From positions 1 to 10,569 of the forward strand of contig CANJMX010000039.1 of assembly GCA_947475125.1 (NCBI GenBank): a stretch of DNA of 10,569 bases, in the 5' to 3' direction. Below, piece by piece: positions 1 to 5,986 of the stretch (position 1 is its first letter; every line of letters starts with the position of its first letter). The notes beneath the pieces are model-generated. The model made no database searches, was not told the origin of the DNA, and was given only the letters and a program-made list of their open reading frames with translations. This DNA comes from Actinomycetota bacterium (GTDB lineage Bacteria; Actinomycetota; Thermoleophilia; Miltoncostaeales; Miltoncostaeaceae). The translations under genes and the position numbers were made by a program.

Positions 1-363
1 GCCGGCGGATCGGTGGTCTCAATCTCATCCGATACGGCACGCGTGGGCGGGTGGGGAGAGGCCGTGTACGCGGGTGCGAAGGGTGCGGTGGTGGCGTTCA
101 GCAAGTCGCTCGCGCGCGAGGAGGCCCGCTATGGCGTGCGGGTCAACTGCGTGTCACCGGCGGTCACCGATACCGCGTTCAAGGATGCGCTCGAGGCGGA
201 TCCGGTGGGGAAGAAGATCGTGGAGGGCGCCGTGCGCGCCACGCCCATGCGACGTACTGGGCGCCCGGACGAGGTGGCCGAGGCCGTGCTGTTTCTTGCG
301 TCCCCTGCCGCCGGATTCATTACCGGTCAGGTGCTGTCGGTGAGCGGCGGGGTGGCCATGTAG
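1..363 (+). CDS. SDR-family NAD(P)-dependent oxidoreductase, C-terminal part (5' end outside window)
   Basis: The reading frame is open from base 1 to the TAG at 361-363, so only the last 120 residues are present. They form the catalytic half of a classical short-chain dehydrogenase/reductase. The active-site strand gives VVSISS with the catalytic Ser at visible residue 10, and YAGAK supplies Tyr23 and Lys27, thirteen and seventeen residues later as in FabG. Next come FSKSLA, the VNCVSPAVTDT stretch, the PMRRTGRPDEVAEAVLFLAS helix and the terminal ITGQVLSVSGG, all typical of FabG-like SDRs. Such enzymes reduce ketones or oxidise alcohols with NAD(P)H; the Rossmann cofactor loop that would indicate cofactor choice is off the window. 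The substrate cannot be assigned. The gene is convergent with the MMPL gene and its stop codon lies in the loop of a strong hairpin. Family is near certain; function is unknown. Confidence 0.93.
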   Translation, partial: AGGSVVSISSDTARVGGWGEAVYAGAKGAVVAFSKSLAREEARYGVRVNCVSPAVTDTAFKDALEADPVGKKIVEGAVRATPMRRTGRPDEVAEAVLFLASPAAGFITGQVLSVSGGVAM

Positions 364-380
364 CCGCCCCACCGCTCACC
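339..380. terminator. Hairpin between convergent genes, likely bidirectional terminator
   Basis: Positions 339-355 and 364-380 form a 17-base inverted repeat, with 15 Watson-Crick pairs and two transition mismatches, around an 8-base loop (356-363). One of the two mismatched positions becomes a G-U wobble on either strand's RNA. The SDR stop codon lies in the loop, and the MMPL stop codon at 386-388 is just beyond the right arm. No U-tract follows, so it is not a textbook intrinsic terminator, but strong GC hairpins without U-tracts between convergent genes are common in high-GC genomes. Confidence 0.6.
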
Positions 381-385
381 GGGAG

Positions 386-2521
386 TCAATCCGCTCCGGG
401 TGGTGGCAGCGACGGCTTGGTGCGCAGCACTTTGGCGGCCCATGAGGGCAGCCACCAGTTCCAGCGCCCGAACAGCGACACCAGCGAAGGCACCAACAGC
501 GAGCGCACCACGGTGGCATCCAGAAGGATTCCCGCGGCGAGGCCCGTGGCGAATATCCGCACGGTGGTCTCCGGGGTTGCACCCAGGGCGATGAAGGCCA
601 AGAACAGGATGAGCGCGGCACTGGTGACCAGGCGCCCCGTTCGTCCGATGCCCACCACGATGGCATCGGTGTTGGACCCCTTCACGTCGAACTCCTCGCG
701 CATGCGGCTGAGGATGAATACCTCGTAGTCCATGGACAGGCCGTAGAGGAATGCGAACACCATCAATGGGATCCATGCGTCAATGGCTCCGGTTGCAGGG
801 GTATTCCAGATGGTCTCGGAAAGGTTTCCCTCCTGCCACACCCACACCATGATTCCCCACGCAGCGGCCACCGACAGCACGTTGAGCAGCACGGCCTTGA
901 GCGGCAGCAGCAGCGATCTGAACTCGCGCGCCAGGAAGATGAAGGTGACGATGGCGATGAGGGCGATCATCAGCGGGAACGAGCCGTAGACCGCCGAGAT
1001 GAAGTCGCGGTTCTGGGGTCCGAGACCACCCACCTGCGGAGATCCGGGCAGCGCCGCTGCGGCGTCGCGCACCGCACCGATGGCATCGCGCCCCGCCGCT
1101 GTGGCGCCATCAGCGTCGGGGATCACCTCAACGATCGATGTTGTGCCATTGGTCCATTGAGGAACCTTTGGAGCGGGTGCCACCGCCAGGCGGATTCCAG
1201 GGACGGCCGCCATGGCGGTGGCGGTGGCTGCTGCTGTCTCCGGAGTGGCCAGTACCTCCATTGGGGTGAGCGTGCCGTCACCCATTCCTGCGCTGTGCAG
1301 ATCGTTGAGCGCCGTGGCGGCCGGCCCGGGATTGGCGAGCGACGTCGCCGATGGCTGGCCCACCACGATGTTGAGGGCGGGCACGAGCAGCAGGGCAAGA
1401 ATTGCCAGGCCCACGATTGCCGCGATCCAGCGGTGGCGCACGACCAACCTGGCCCAGGCGCTCCAGCCGCGGCTGGCGTTGGCCTCCTTGCGAATTCGCG
1501 GCCACTCCAGCTTGGTGCCCACCTTGGAGAGGATGACCGGCAGCAGCGTGAGGGCGACAAGCACGCTCACGACGGGAATGAGGAGACCGCCGTATCCGAT
1601 ACTGCGCAGGAAGGGCACGGGAATGACGACAAGCGCGGCCAGCCCGATCGCCACGGCGCCTCCCGAGACGAGCACGGCACGACCCGCCGTCTTCATTGTG
1701 CGCACGATGGCTTCGTCGCCCTCGGCTCCCAGGGCGCGTTCCTCGCGCCATCGCGTGACCACCAGCAGGGAGTAGTCAATAGCGACTCCCAATCCGATGA
1801 GCGACACGAGGAACTGCACGATGAACGAGACATCGGTCAAGCGTGCGAGGCCGTTGATGATGAGGAGTGTGGACGGAATTGCAACGATGGCCATGAGCAG
1901 CGGCACGAGGGAGAGGAACGACGCAAACACGAATGCGAGTACCAGGAGGGCTCCCACGCCACCAAGCAGGACCTCGGTGAGCAGGCTGGGACCTTTGCTG
2001 CCGCCACCGCCGCCCGACAGCAGTGCGATGCCGGTGAGCTGGATGGGCTGGCCGGCCACCTTGGACGAGCCGAGCGCGGCGGTGATCTGGGGATACGACA
2101 CCGGCTTCATGTCGAAGCCCGGGATGACGGGTGCGTAGATGTAGGCGAACGTGGTGCGGCCATCCGGCGATATGAAGCGTGCGTCACGGGTGCCGGGGTA
2201 GCCCACCACGCGGATGTCCGGGCCCGCCTTCTGCACCGAGCTCAGCGCCCGCGCCAGTTCTGCCTGGGCGGCTGGTGCGGTAACCGATGAGCCCTCTGGC
2301 AGCTTGACCACCGCCACCAGCGGTGCGGAGACTCCACCGTTGCCGTACTGGTGCAGCAGGGCCTGGTTGGCCTCGTACCCCGGCTGCCCGGGCAACGAGA
2401 AGTCCTTTGACAGCACACTGGAAAGCCCGGGTACGGTGATGAAGCCGATGAGGGTCACCACAGCCCAGAATGCCACCACCATCAACTTGTGGCGCAGCAC
2501 CCATCGCGTCAGCTTTTCCAT
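386..2521 (-). CDS. MMPL-family (RND superfamily) membrane transporter
   Basis: This 711-residue integral membrane protein has the two-fold MMPL/RND layout. A first membrane helix at about residues 13-32 is followed by an extracytoplasmic domain (about 35-180). Five helices follow (about 185-335), then a second cycle: a helix at 365-386, an extracytoplasmic domain (about 390-510) and five helices (about 513-680). Each half has the family's Asp-Tyr pair: GVAIDYSLLVVTRWREE (Asp249-Tyr250) and GLSMDYEVFILSRMREE (Asp598-Tyr599). In mycobacterial MmpL proteins these residues carry the proton relay, so proton-driven export of a lipid or other hydrophobic molecule is likely. It is shorter than mycobacterial MmpL3 and close to the roughly 700-residue YdfJ-like group. 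The start is supported by GGAGGG (2530-2535 on the complement) eight bases before the ATG. It is divergent from the CMD-family gene. Substrate is unknown; the neighbours give no clear hint. Confidence 0.95.
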   Translation of the reverse strand: MEKLTRWVLRHKLMVVAFWAVVTLIGFITVPGLSSVLSKDFSLPGQPGYEANQALLHQYGNGGVSAPLVAVVKLPEGSSVTAPAAQAELARALSSVQKAGPDIRVVGYPGTRDARFISPDGRTTFAYIYAPVIPGFDMKPVSYPQITAALGSSKVAGQPIQLTGIALLSGGGGGSKGPSLLTEVLLGGVGALLVLAFVFASFLSLVPLLMAIVAIPSTLLIINGLARLTDVSFIVQFLVSLIGLGVAIDYSLLVVTRWREERALGAEGDEAIVRTMKTAGRAVLVSGGAVAIGLAALVVIPVPFLRSIGYGGLLIPVVSVLVALTLLPVILSKVGTKLEWPRIRKEANASRGWSAWARLVVRHRWIAAIVGLAILALLLVPALNIVVGQPSATSLANPGPAATALNDLHSAGMGDGTLTPMEVLATPETAAATATAMAAVPGIRLAVAPAPKVPQWTNGTTSIVEVIPDADGATAAGRDAIGAVRDAAAALPGSPQVGGLGPQNRDFISAVYGSFPLMIALIAIVTFIFLAREFRSLLLPLKAVLLNVLSVAAAWGIMVWVWQEGNLSETIWNTPATGAIDAWIPLMVFAFLYGLSMDYEVFILSRMREEFDVKGSNTDAIVVGIGRTGRLVTSAALILFLAFIALGATPETTVRIFATGLAAGILLDATVVRSLLVPSLVSLFGRWNWWLPSWAAKVLRTKPSLPPPGAD

Positions 2522-2643
2522 GTGCCCCGCCCTCCGGCGTCGTTACCGAGGGGCAACGTAGCCGTTGGATCGGGCGACCGCATGTGAGTACCGGCCATGC
2601 TGCAACTCGGCAGCAGGCTGACCACCAATCGGGAGAGGGCGAA
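2522..2643. other. Divergent intergenic region, MMPL / CMD-family genes
   Basis: This 122-base spacer must hold promoters for both divergent genes. On the complement, TACGTT (2560-2555) fits a TANNNT -10 box for the MMPL gene, but no convincing -35 was found. On the plus strand, TGCTGC (2598-2603) and GCAGCA (2610-2615) form a perfect 6-base inverted repeat about 30 bases before the downstream ATG, either a weak 5'-UTR hairpin or a candidate operator. GAGG (2635-2638), within GGGAGAGGG, is the downstream gene's ribosome binding site. The exact promoters are tentative. Confidence 0.4.
2530..2535 (-). promoter_or_regulatory. Ribosome binding site of the MMPL gene
   Basis: On the complement this reads GGAGGG, eight bases before the ATG at 2521. 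It supports that start, which is also the first in-frame Met before a typical Arg/Lys-flanked first membrane helix. Confidence 0.7.
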
Positions 2644-3024
2644 ATGGACGACGAGCGCACCCGCGACGAAATCCGCGCCGATGGCGTTGAGAGGGTGAAG
2701 GACATTCTTGGGCCAAAGGCCGAGGACTCCCTGGCGACCCTCGGCGAGTTGGGTGACCGCATCATCGCCACCATCTACGGCGACATCTATGGCCGCCCCG
2801 GGCTCGGCGTGCGCGAGCGCCAGATCGCCACACTCTCAATGCTCATGGCCCTGGGTGGCAAGGACCGTCAGGTGAAGGTGCACATGCGCGCGGCCCTGCG
2901 CGTGGGCATCACTGAAGACGAGCTGCGGGAGCTGGTCATCCAGTTGGCCGCGTACGCGGGTTTCCCGGCAGCCATCAACGCACAGGCGCAGCTGAACGAG
3001 GTGCTGGGCGAAGACGCGGGCTGA
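2644..3024 (+). CDS. Carboxymuconolactone decarboxylase (CMD)-family protein
   Basis: The 126-residue protein matches PcaC-type members of the CMD/AhpD superfamily. Visible signatures are RERQIATLSMLMALGG (57-72), the central VKVHMRAALRVGITEDELRE (residues 77-96, His80) and the closing AAYAGFPAAINAQ. PcaC converts gamma-carboxymuconolactone to beta-ketoadipate enol-lactone in protocatechuate degradation, and its usual length of about 130 residues fits. No other pca gene is nearby, so that substrate is not established; many stand-alone CMD-family proteins have unknown roles. There is no CxxC, which rules out an AhpD-like alkylhydroperoxidase. The frame is open further upstream, but the ATG at 2644 is preferred because GGGAGAGGG precedes it and the conserved family region begins soon after. 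A hairpin follows its stop codon. Confidence 0.9.
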   Translation: MDDERTRDEIRADGVERVKDILGPKAEDSLATLGELGDRIIATIYGDIYGRPGLGVRERQIATLSMLMALGGKDRQVKVHMRAALRVGITEDELRELVIQLAAYAGFPAAINAQAQLNEVLGEDAG

Positions 3025-3046
3025 TCTCGCAACGCATGTTGTGAGG
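3025..3046 (+). terminator. Hairpin directly after the CMD-family stop codon
   Basis: CTCGCAAC (3026-3033) and GTTGTGAG (3038-3045) pair around the four-base loop GCAT, with seven Watson-Crick pairs and one G-U, and a further U-G closing pair is possible at 3025/3046. It begins immediately after the TGA at 3022-3024 and ends 34 bases before the peptidase ATG. No U-tract follows. It could be a weak terminator or, read as DNA, an 8-4-8 near-palindrome acting as an operator for the peptidase gene. Confidence 0.4.
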
Positions 3047-3079
3047 ACGCCGGAGGCCGGGGGCGAATGAGAACCCGAC

Positions 3080-4159
3080 ATGTTCCGCCGCCGTGCCCTC
3101 ATCACCCTGCTCGCCGTGTGCACCACCACCGTGGTGCCCGCCGCGGCATGGGCTGCGCGCGACGTCACCAGCCTGAAACAGCGGGCGGCGGCGTTCGAGT
3201 CGCGCAGCGCACACCTTGATGCCCTGGCCGGCGAGGCCGCGTCGCGGCATAACCGTGCGATGGACCGTGTGCAGCAGGCGCGCGACGACGCCGCACGGAG
3301 TCGCCGTGCGCTCGCGACAAGCCGCAGTGCGCTGATGTTGGCGGGCGAGCGGCTTTCGCAGCGAATCAGCACGCTGTACCGCCACCCCGACCCCGGGCTG
3401 GTCGAGGTCATCGTGTCGAGCGGATCGATCAGCGACCTCATGGTCGGGACTGAGGCCCTGCGGGCGGCAGCCAGCGATGACGCCCATCTGGCAGTGACCA
3501 TGCGCCGCCGAAGCGCCGAACTCGCAGCCGCGCAGGACCGCCTGGCCCGGGCGATCGTCACGGCGCGCGCCGGGGAGCGGGAGGCATCACGCGAGGCGGC
3601 CCGTGTGCAGGGGCTCGCGAAGGCCCAGCGCATGCGGCTTGAACAGGCTCGTGGTGACCTCCGGGCCGAGCTGCGGGCCCGTCGGGCGGGCACCACCCGC
3701 GCCGCCGCATCGGTGGGTGCCAGCGACCCGGTGCTGGCAGCCCCTGGCACCGAGCCGGTATTTCCGGTGGCCGCCTCCACCACCTTCAGCGACGACTGGC
3801 TGCAGGCGCGCGCCGGTGGTCGTCTGCACGAAGGCATTGACCTGATGGCGGCGATGCAGTCACCGATCGTCGCCGTGGTCACGGGCACCGTCATGCGCCC
3901 GGGCAACACACCCATGAGCGGCAACCGTCTGTGGGTGCGGGGTACCAACGGCGATGAATACTTCTACTGCCACCTCGATCGCTTTGCGGCGATCACCCGT
4001 GATGGTGCGTCGGTGAAGGCGGGTGACGTGGTGGGCTACGTCGGGATGACCGGCGATGCACAGGGCACCGTGCCGCACCTGCACTTTGAGATCCACCCCG
4101 GTGGTGGCGGACCAATCAGGCCCTACCCGCTGGTGTCGGCCTGGCCCCGCGTGGGGTGA
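3080..4159 (+). CDS. Secreted M23 (LytM-type) peptidase with N-terminal coiled coil
   Basis: The 359-residue protein starts with a signal peptide: MFRRR, a hydrophobic core, and a probable cleavage site after AWA or AWAA near residues 25-26. A long helical, coiled-coil-like region rich in Ala, Arg and Glu follows (about 28-205), resembling the N-terminal part of EnvC/NlpD-like hydrolase regulators. The C-terminal M23 domain (about 228-345) has all zinc-site motifs: HEGID (His250, Asp254), FYCHLD (His298) and HLHFEIHP (His333, His335). With all ligands present it is probably an active peptidoglycan endopeptidase cutting stem-peptide crosslinks outside the membrane, not a degenerate activator; this is inferred from motifs. 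No LysM or SH3 domain is seen. A stop at 3068-3070 immediately upstream in frame bounds the start to 3080 or later, and no good SD site precedes it. Its 3' end overlaps the small minus-strand gene by 37 bases. Confidence 0.93.
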   Translation: MFRRRALITLLAVCTTTVVPAAAWAARDVTSLKQRAAAFESRSAHLDALAGEAASRHNRAMDRVQQARDDAARSRRALATSRSALMLAGERLSQRISTLYRHPDPGLVEVIVSSGSISDLMVGTEALRAAASDDAHLAVTMRRRSAELAAAQDRLARAIVTARAGEREASREAARVQGLAKAQRMRLEQARGDLRAELRARRAGTTRAAASVGASDPVLAAPGTEPVFPVAASTTFSDDWLQARAGGRLHEGIDLMAAMQSPIVAVVTGTVMRPGNTPMSGNRLWVRGTNGDEYFYCHLDRFAAITRDGASVKAGDVVGYVGMTGDAQGTVPHLHFEIHPGGGGPIRPYPLVSAWPRVG

Positions 4160-4317
4160 TCCAGGGTCTGTTCGCTGGCGTCCCGGGCAGGCATGGGGAT
4201 GTGGTCGGCATCCAGATCGCAGGCGGCGACGGTGCGCGAGGCATGCACCCACGCGCCGGGAACCCCTCGCATCGGCTTGATTGGCTCGCCGCATCCGATG
4301 CACGTGGGTCGCTGCAT
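4123..4317 (-). CDS. Small CxxC protein, putative zinc-binding, unknown function
   Basis: The 64-residue product begins MQRPTCIGCGEPI, with a CxxC knuckle (Cys6, Cys9), then has a Trp-Val-His (23-25), Cys33 and the Asp-rich DLDADH (34-39). A CxxC followed by a W-x-H and a later Cys is reminiscent of short actinobacterial zinc-ribbon-like hypotheticals that I know only by pattern; Cys33 and His25 or His39 are candidate further ligands. Support for a real gene: it fills the otherwise empty 4160-4340 gap, its ATG is six bases from a TAGCGT box (4329-4324), and the cysteine arrangement is not random. Against: no SD site, and the last 37 bases are antisense to the peptidase gene. The function is unknown. 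Confidence 0.6.
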   Translation of the reverse strand: MQRPTCIGCGEPIKPMRGVPGAWVHASRTVAACDLDADHIPMPARDASEQTLDHPTRGQADTSG

Positions 4318-4323
4318 GGGGCC

Positions 4324-4329
4324 ACGCTA
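4324..4329 (-). promoter_or_regulatory. Candidate -10 box of a leaderless promoter, small CxxC gene
   Basis: Read on the complement, TAGCGT is followed by six bases and then the ATG at 4317. A TANNNT box this close to a start codon, with no SD site, predicts transcription starting at or next to the ATG. No clear -35 was seen. It overlaps the opposing box by two bases at the self-complementary GCTAGC (4327-4332). Confidence 0.45.
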
Positions 4330-4333
4330 GCCT
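4328..4333 (+). promoter_or_regulatory. Candidate -10 box of a leaderless promoter, membrane protein / LLM unit
   Basis: TAGCCT is followed by seven bases and then the ATG at 4341, with no SD site between. A possible -35 (TGGGTC, 4305-4310) lies 17 bases upstream. A similar hexamer (TGGTTC) sits at the same distance from the box before the gene at 5782. Confidence 0.45.
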
Positions 4334-4340
4334 GTCTGCG

Positions 4341-4682
4341 ATGACACACCCTGATCAGCGCCCGCAAGAGCGAGAGAGCCGCGAACAGATCGTGGCCCGT
4401 GTCGCGGCCCAGCAGGAAGGGCTCCATCCCAACCCGGAGTACAGCCGCGTGGCGCGCCGCCGACTCTGGATCATCGGCCTCACCATGGTGCCATTCAGCC
4501 TCGTAATCGGATGGCTCATCGGGCTCGCCCTCGACTGGCCTGTGCTGCTGTGGGTGTGGGTGGGACTCGGCATCAGCCTCGGGGTCTTCTACGTGGCGTA
4601 CGTCATCTTCGCCGAGCGCGACGACGGGGTGATCCAGCGGGAGCTCGACGAGGCGCGCGCACAGCGGGACGGCGGGTCGTGA
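4341..4682 (+). CDS. Small two-helix membrane protein, unknown function
   Basis: The 113-residue product has a charged N-terminus (1-41, many Arg, Gln and Glu), two hydrophobic helices (about 42-63 and 67-91) separated by a short DWP turn, and a charged helical tail ending QRDGGS. Both termini are expected in the cytoplasm. I recognise no named family; it resembles the short two-helix hypotheticals common in actinobacteria. The frame also contains a TTG at 4281, but the ATG at 4341 is preferred because the intervening residues lie over the divergent promoter and a TAGCCT box precedes this ATG at leaderless spacing. The stop codon shares its A with the LLM start (TGATG), so translational coupling with the oxidoreductase is likely. 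A shared function is possible but nothing in the sequence states it. Confidence 0.75.
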   Translation: MTHPDQRPQERESREQIVARVAAQQEGLHPNPEYSRVARRRLWIIGLTMVPFSLVIGWLIGLALDWPVLLWVWVGLGISLGVFYVAYVIFAERDDGVIQRELDEARAQRDGGS

Positions 4683-5743
4683 TGGAGATCGGCATCTACT
4701 CGTTTGGCGATGCGACGCCCGATCCGGCGACCGGACGGCGACCCGATGAGGGGCAGCGCATTCGCGAGCTGGTGGAGGAGATCGTGCTGGCCGACGAGGT
4801 GGGCCTCGACATCTTTGGCGTCGGCGAGCACCATCGCCCGGACTTCCCGGTGTCGTCACCCGCCATCGTGTTGGCCGCCGCCGCCGTTCGTACCTCGCGC
4901 ATCCGTCTCACCAGCGCCGTCACGGTGTTGTCGTCAGATGATCCGGTGCGGGTATTCCAGGACTTCGCCACAATTGACCTGCTCAGCGAGGGCCGCGCCG
5001 AGATCATGGCCGGGCGCGGATCATTCATCGAGTCATTTCCACTCTTTGGCTACGACCTCGCCGAGTACGAGTCGCTCTTCCTCGAGAAGCTCGATTTGCT
5101 GCGGCAACTCAACGATGAGCCGGTCGTGACGTGGAGCGGACGCCACCGTGCTGCCATTGAGGGCCGTGCCGTGTACCCGCGTCCCGAGCAGGACCACCTG
5201 CCGATCTGGGTTGCCGTTGGTGGCACGCCGCAGTCGGCCGTGAACGCAGCCATGCGCGGGCTGCCCATCAACATCGCCATCATCGGCGCGGCCGCACAGC
5301 CATTTATCCCCTTCGTCAACCTGTACCGCGAGGCCCTGGAGGCGTCGGGGTTCGACCCTGCGACCGTGCCAGTGGCAATCGGATCGCATGGCTTTATCGC
5401 CGATACCTCGCAGAAGGCCGCCGATATCTCGGCTGCGGGGCTGATTGCCGCCATGAACCAGATCGGTCGTGAGCGCGGGTGGGGGCACGAGATCGACAGA
5501 CCGGGGTTCGACCGAATGCGCGAGCCCCACGCGGCCCTGATGGTGGGGAGCCCCGCACAGGTGACCGAGAAGATTCTTGCCGAGTACGAGATGTTCGGGA
5601 ACCGCCGGGCAATGATCCATATGGGCGTTGGAAATCCGCCCCACCGGGACATGATGCGATCGATCGAGTTGCTGGGCACCGAGGTGGCGCCAGCCGTGCG
5701 TCGCGAGGTGGCGCGTCTCGACGGTGTGCCAACCGCCCGCTGA
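4682..5743 (+). CDS. LLM-class flavin-dependent oxidoreductase
   Basis: The 353-residue protein is a bacterial-luciferase-like (TIM barrel) enzyme. Diagnostic stretches are MEIGIYSFGD at the start, GVGEHHRPDFPVSSP (46-60), the LTSAVTVLSSDDPVRVFQDF strand-helix unit, and EIMAGRGSFIESFPLFGYDL, which closely match the LLM subgroup I know as TIGR03858 (Atu2307/SP_0267-like), usually about 340 residues. Members use reduced FMN or F420 for monooxygenation or hydride transfer; cofactor and substrate cannot be read from the sequence. The later VGSPAQVTEKI stretch is also typical of the family. The start is the ATG overlapping the previous gene's stop; the GTG one codon earlier is an equally in-frame alternative. 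It is probably translated by coupling to the membrane protein gene, and no separate promoter is visible. Confidence 0.93.
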   Translation: MEIGIYSFGDATPDPATGRRPDEGQRIRELVEEIVLADEVGLDIFGVGEHHRPDFPVSSPAIVLAAAAVRTSRIRLTSAVTVLSSDDPVRVFQDFATIDLLSEGRAEIMAGRGSFIESFPLFGYDLAEYESLFLEKLDLLRQLNDEPVVTWSGRHRAAIEGRAVYPRPEQDHLPIWVAVGGTPQSAVNAAMRGLPINIAIIGAAAQPFIPFVNLYREALEASGFDPATVPVAIGSHGFIADTSQKAADISAAGLIAAMNQIGRERGWGHEIDRPGFDRMREPHAALMVGSPAQVTEKILAEYEMFGNRRAMIHMGVGNPPHRDMMRSIELLGTEVAPAVRREVARLDGVPTAR

Positions 5744-5769
5744 GGGTGGTTCGCCGGGGTCCGCGCCGG

Positions 5770-5775
5770 TAGGGT
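5770..5775 (+). promoter_or_regulatory. Candidate -10 box of a leaderless promoter, zinc-ribbon / recX unit
   Basis: TAGGGT is followed by six bases and then the ATG at 5782, with no SD site. The hexamer TGGTTC (5747-5752) is 17 bases upstream and may be a weak -35. This matches the arrangement before 4341 and 4317. It suggests that recX has its own promoter and is not read only through from the LLM gene. Confidence 0.45.
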
Positions 5776-5781
5776 TCACGT

Positions 5782-5973
5782 ATGCCCAAGAACTCAGAGA
5801 CCAGTGCCGCCACCGATGCACCGCCGTGCGAGAAGTGTGGCGCCGTGACGTTTGCGACCACCCGCACCATGCGCACCCACGATCTGGATGGGGCAAGCGC
5901 CATCGCCCGTGACCGCAAGGTGCCTGTGTGGCGTTGCATGCGCTGCACCAACGAGGTGGCCCGCGAGGCCTGA
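5782..5973 (+). CDS. Small four-cysteine zinc-ribbon protein, unknown function
   Basis: The 63-residue product has two CxxC knuckles, CEKC (Cys16, Cys19) and CMRC (Cys52, Cys55), separated by 32 residues, a standard zinc-ribbon geometry. The segment between them is polar with a WRCMRC strand before the second knuckle. Such ribbons bind zinc and often mediate protein-protein or nucleic-acid contacts; no specific family was recognised. The frame opens at an ATG six bases after a TAGGGT box, and the stop is 13 bases before the recX GTG, so the two are probably co-transcribed. Linkage to RecX makes a nucleic-acid role conceivable, but that is guesswork. Confidence 0.8.
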   Translation: MPKNSETSAATDAPPCEKCGAVTFATTRTMRTHDLDGASAIARDRKVPVWRCMRCTNEVAREA

Positions 5974-5986
5974 TGCGGTTCCCGGC

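Noticed and set aside
1157..2290. 377-codon open frame on the plus strand
   Set aside because: It is antisense to the MMPL gene, has a composition dominated by His, Gly, Arg and Glu, and shows no domain. The opposite strand encodes an unmistakable membrane transporter.
2470..2643. Longer N-terminus for the CMD-family protein
   Set aside because: The extension would run back into the MMPL coding region and is low-complexity; a good ribosome site and the family's normal length favour the ATG at 2644.
2644..3024. AhpD-like alkylhydroperoxidase
   Set aside because: The CxxC redox pair needed for that activity is absent; the sequence fits the PcaC side of the superfamily.
2836..3948. 370-codon open frame on the minus strand
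   Set aside because: It is antisense to the M23 peptidase and rich in Arg, Ala and Ser as expected for a shadow frame in GC-rich DNA; no motif is seen.
4116..4859. 247-codon open frame on the minus strand
   Set aside because: It lies over the membrane-protein and LLM gene starts in a low-complexity Pro/Arg/Ser composition. The small CxxC frame in the same area has a better case.
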